From CF-113 sp035308345 (lineage in GTDB: Bacteria > Chloroflexota > Ktedonobacteria > Ktedonobacterales > Ktedonobacteraceae): a DNA stretch of 25,454 nucleotides. Below, in pieces: positions 23,776 through 25,454 of this stretch (position 1 is its first letter; every line of letters starts with the position of its first letter). The notes beneath the pieces were generated by a model. The model worked only from the letters and a program-made list of their open reading frames with translations, ran no database searches and had not been told where the DNA came from. The stretch is taken from the NCBI GenBank assembly GCA_035308345.1, contig DATGGW010000273.1:1-25454 (forward strand), in the 5' to 3' direction. The position numbers were made by a program, and so were the translations under genes.

Positions 23776-23789
23776 CGAACGTATGTTCG
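23776..23789. promoter_or_regulatory. LexA-type SOS box
   Basis: CGAACGTATGTTCG is a perfect palindrome at its outer five positions per side and fits the Gram-positive SOS consensus CGAAC-N4-GTTCG. It begins 5 bases after the -10 and so covers the transcript start of the gene at 23830, a classical repression position. Identity of the binding protein is inference. Confidence 0.75.
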
Positions 23790-23829
23790 ACTAATCGCGC
23801 TTTGCGCCGAAGGAAGTTGGGATACTCTC

Positions 23830-24615
23830 ATGGAAGAAATTCGTTTGCGGCAGCGATCCAGGCGCGCGCAGCCGGTGCGAGTCACAGAAGATGACATGCT
23901 GAATGAGGGGGAATACGATGATTCCTGGCCGGGTCGTCTGCCCAACAGTTCGCGGCGCTACCAGGCGCTGGCAGATATAAGGGCAGAAAGCGGGCGCGAA
24001 CAGGCTGATACAACCTATAGTCAAAAGCGCTCAATCGTCGAGCGTCAGAGCCTTCCACCCAGGCGCACAGCCACCCAGTCCAGCATTCCAGGGGTTCAAG
24101 GAAACAGACTACGCCCGCCTGATCGCGACGATGAGCGGACGCGCCGAACCAGTGGATTGCTGATCGGTGTGAGACGATTGCGTTTACACTGGCTGGTATT
24201 TGTCGGGGTGGCGATGTTCATCATGATAATTGGCTGGGTTGCCTTCAACGCATTTAGCAACTGGTGGCAGGTGACGCAGGACGACTGGCATTACGGGCGT
24301 CCGCGCACTTATCAAGTAAATGCAGTAGTCGGACATAATGACTCGGCGGCCAATCCGAGCCACTTTATAGCCGAGAATCTAGCTCGTCATATTTTGATAA
24401 TTGAGATACCGGGCGGCGATCCCGCGAAAGCAAAGATATACTCCGGGCCAATATTGATCGGCGCTGGCCAGGACCTGACGCCTGTGACCCTGACCTTCAA
24501 GGATGTTAACGGCGATGGCAAATTAGATATGATCGTGAACGTGCAGGATTCTCATTTCGTCTTTCTCAATCAGAATGGCGAGTTTGTTGCATCCCCCGAC
24601 CAGAATGGAAGCTGA
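23830..24615 (+). CDS. single-pass membrane protein with Ca-binding-like loop, function unknown
   Basis: A 261-residue protein not recognised beyond its layout. An Arg-rich, hydrophilic, probably disordered N-terminus (1-115) would be cytoplasmic. One membrane helix follows at about 119-141 (LHWLVFVGVAMFIMIIGWVAF), then an outside domain with IYSGPILIGAGQDLTPVTLTFKDVNGDGKLDMIVNVQD. DVNGDGKLD (225-233) is the DxNxDGxxD calcium loop of FG-GAP/VCBS-type repeats, here a single copy. The ATG at 23830 has GAAGGAAG upstream but at long spacing. It is driven by a consensus promoter overlapped by a LexA-like box, suggesting DNA-damage induction. Its 3' end overlaps the convergent small gene by 50 bp. 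Confidence 0.7.
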   Translation: MEEIRLRQRSRRAQPVRVTEDDMLNEGEYDDSWPGRLPNSSRRYQALADIRAESGREQADTTYSQKRSIVERQSLPPRRTATQSSIPGVQGNRLRPPDRDDERTRRTSGLLIGVRRLRLHWLVFVGVAMFIMIIGWVAFNAFSNWWQVTQDDWHYGRPRTYQVNAVVGHNDSAANPSHFIAENLARHILIIEIPGGDPAKAKIYSGPILIGAGQDLTPVTLTFKDVNGDGKLDMIVNVQDSHFVFLNQNGEFVASPDQNGS

Positions 24616-24889
24616 ACGTTGAGGCTGTATCCAGACTCCCGGGCATTTCTGCGTTGACCGCTGCGGTATGTAGGCCTACCGGCGCCAGCGTGGTTTGCGC
24701 ATGCATGACTTGTGTGGAGACAGCCGGGAAGGCGCCTGCTGGAGTTGGCAGTTCATCCCAGTCCTTTTGTTCTTCCCGGTGAGAGTGAATAGCCAGGGTA
24801 GCAAATATCACTAACCAGGTGAGCAGCGCACCAAGAAGTACCCAGGCCAGAATCATTTGTGTTGGCGTTGATAGGGTAGAGATATTCAT
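24566..24889 (-). CDS. small single-pass membrane protein, function unknown
   Basis: A 107-residue protein with one clear membrane helix near the N-terminus (about 11-35, MILAWVLLGALLTWLVIFATLAI), followed by a charged stretch (HSHREEQKDWDEL) and a low-complexity Ala/Pro/Thr tail. No family was recognised. The ATG at 24889 has AAAGGATG at good spacing and is preferred to the upstream ATG at 24910. It converges on the membrane protein gene 23830-24615 with 50 bp of overlap. The good ribosome site and membrane helix support it being real, although the tail lying antisense to another gene weakens this. Confidence 0.55.
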   Translation of the reverse strand: MNISTLSTPTQMILAWVLLGALLTWLVIFATLAIHSHREEQKDWDELPTPAGAFPAVSTQVMHAQTTLAPVGLHTAAVNAEMPGSLDTASTFSFHSGRGMQQTRHSD

Positions 24890-25342
24890 GGACACATCCT
24901 TTATGATCAATCTTGATGATTGTATTGAAATCTATGGTTGTTTCCCATCCACCTGTTGCATCATATAATCAGTGTAAATTGGCAAGAGATATCATATTTG
25001 GACGGGACCGCAAACGTTTATAGGAACCCAATTTTTCGCTTCCAATTGTTTGTCATTATTATAATGACGAAGGGAATTGATGAAATTAACTGTATCACCT
25101 GGTTAGTTACCCTTTCCACAGGTATTCATTAAGTAAACGCTGCTGGTGCGAAAAAAGCTTCAACGTATTACCCTATTCGTCTGCATGCATCACGTTTTCT
25201 AAGACAAGAGAACGTTGTAAGGGTCTAATTTATAGCATCCTTTTTATTTTGACTGAAACCTGACAAAGTGTATAATTTGTAGGGGCGGCTATTTTTTGTA
25301 TCTATGATGGCATATAGGCTTTAGAAGCGCGAGGCAGATGCA
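24890..25342. other. AT-rich intergenic region
   Basis: About 450 bp with no supported gene: the only sizeable frame (24938-25132) lacks a ribosome site and a proper start. It contains the leader of the minus-strand small gene on the left and a strong plus-strand promoter at 25249-25276 on the right. Confidence 0.55.
25249..25276 (+). promoter_or_regulatory. promoter of the gene cut by the window end
   Basis: TTGACT (25249-25254), 16 bases, TATAAT (25271-25276). The start would be near 25283, about 60 bases before the GTG. Confidence 0.7.
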
Positions 25343-25454
25343 GTGCAACGAATCAAATGGGCCTGGTTACGAGATGTATTGATTGTTGTGATTTGTATCG
25401 GTATATTATTGTGGGGAACCTTCTCATTACTGGGTATGTTCGTGCATGCCATTG
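25343..25454 (+). CDS. membrane protein, 3' end outside window (possibly AI-2E family transporter)
   Basis: The GTG at 25343 has GAGG nine bases upstream and opens a frame that runs to the window end (37 codons). The peptide begins MQRIKWAWLRDVLIVVICIG and continues as a hydrophobic helix (ILLWGTFSLLGMFVHAI). A short charged start before a double-hydrophobic N-terminus is common in AI-2E/PerM-family permeases, but this much sequence is too little to decide. The ATG at 25338 leads to an early stop and is rejected. Confidence 0.55.
   Translation, partial: MQRIKWAWLRDVLIVVICIGILLWGTFSLLGMFVHAI

Noticed and set aside
24938..25132. 64-residue open frame in the right-hand intergenic region
   Set aside because: No ribosome site or proper start, and a composition typical of random AT-rich sequence.

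Overview
The window looks like a chromosomal segment from a Gram-positive-like member of the Chloroflexota, most probably a ktedonobacterium. This is inferred from gene content, mixed codon use, sigma-A-type promoters, an actinobacterial/Bacillus-type LexA box and dispersed REP-like hairpins. No rRNA or marker gene allows a firmer placement. No tRNA, rRNA, CRISPR array, transposase or prophage module was seen.

Region 1 (1-8330) is accessory in character. It starts with the 3' end of an exported CHAP-domain hydrolase. Next is an AT-rich gene for a COG2187/APH-like kinase. That gene converges, with an 8-bp overlap, on a two-gene minus-strand unit: a 1159-residue protein and then an AAA/STAND-type ATPase with an OmpR-like winged helix. 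The 1159-residue protein has the complete layout of a long RelA/SpoT homologue (degenerate HD, synthetase-like, TGS, zinc finger, ACT), but its key catalytic residues look lost, and it is fused to a STAND-type ATPase plus winged helix. Across a 396-bp region with two good opposing promoters lies an ECF-like sigma factor gene with its own terminator. This pseudo-RSH/ATPase cluster is the best candidate for an undescribed signalling or defence system here.

Region 2 (8339-14980) holds mostly independently transcribed metabolic and regulatory genes: a MocR-type regulator with a nested inverted-repeat operator, an LctP-type lactate permease, a divergent eIF2B/ribose-1,5-bisphosphate-isomerase-like protein lacking the isomerase cysteine, a GGCT-like domain fused to four membrane helices, and a small GYD-domain protein.

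Region 3 (15023-18505) holds YvcK, which converges on the GYD gene through a shared bidirectional terminator, a PadR regulator with a Gly/His-rich N-terminus and two perfect 16-bp palindromic operators at its promoter, and a TPR protein.

Region 4 (18455-23589, minus strand) holds a nickel/cobalt permease and then a tight unit: rnc, an orphan N6-adenine methylase, the cobalamin-binding small subunit of a methylmalonyl-CoA-mutase-type enzyme, and the MeaB G-protein chaperone. Nickel/cobalt uptake next to B12 functions is a plausible link. A REP-like 31-bp-arm hairpin sits in frame inside the methylase; relatives lie between the permease and rnc and at the yvcK/GYD terminator.

Region 5 (23742-25454) has a consensus promoter with a perfect LexA-type box in front of a membrane protein of unknown function, a small convergent membrane protein, and the first codons of a membrane protein, possibly of the AI-2E family, cut by the window end.
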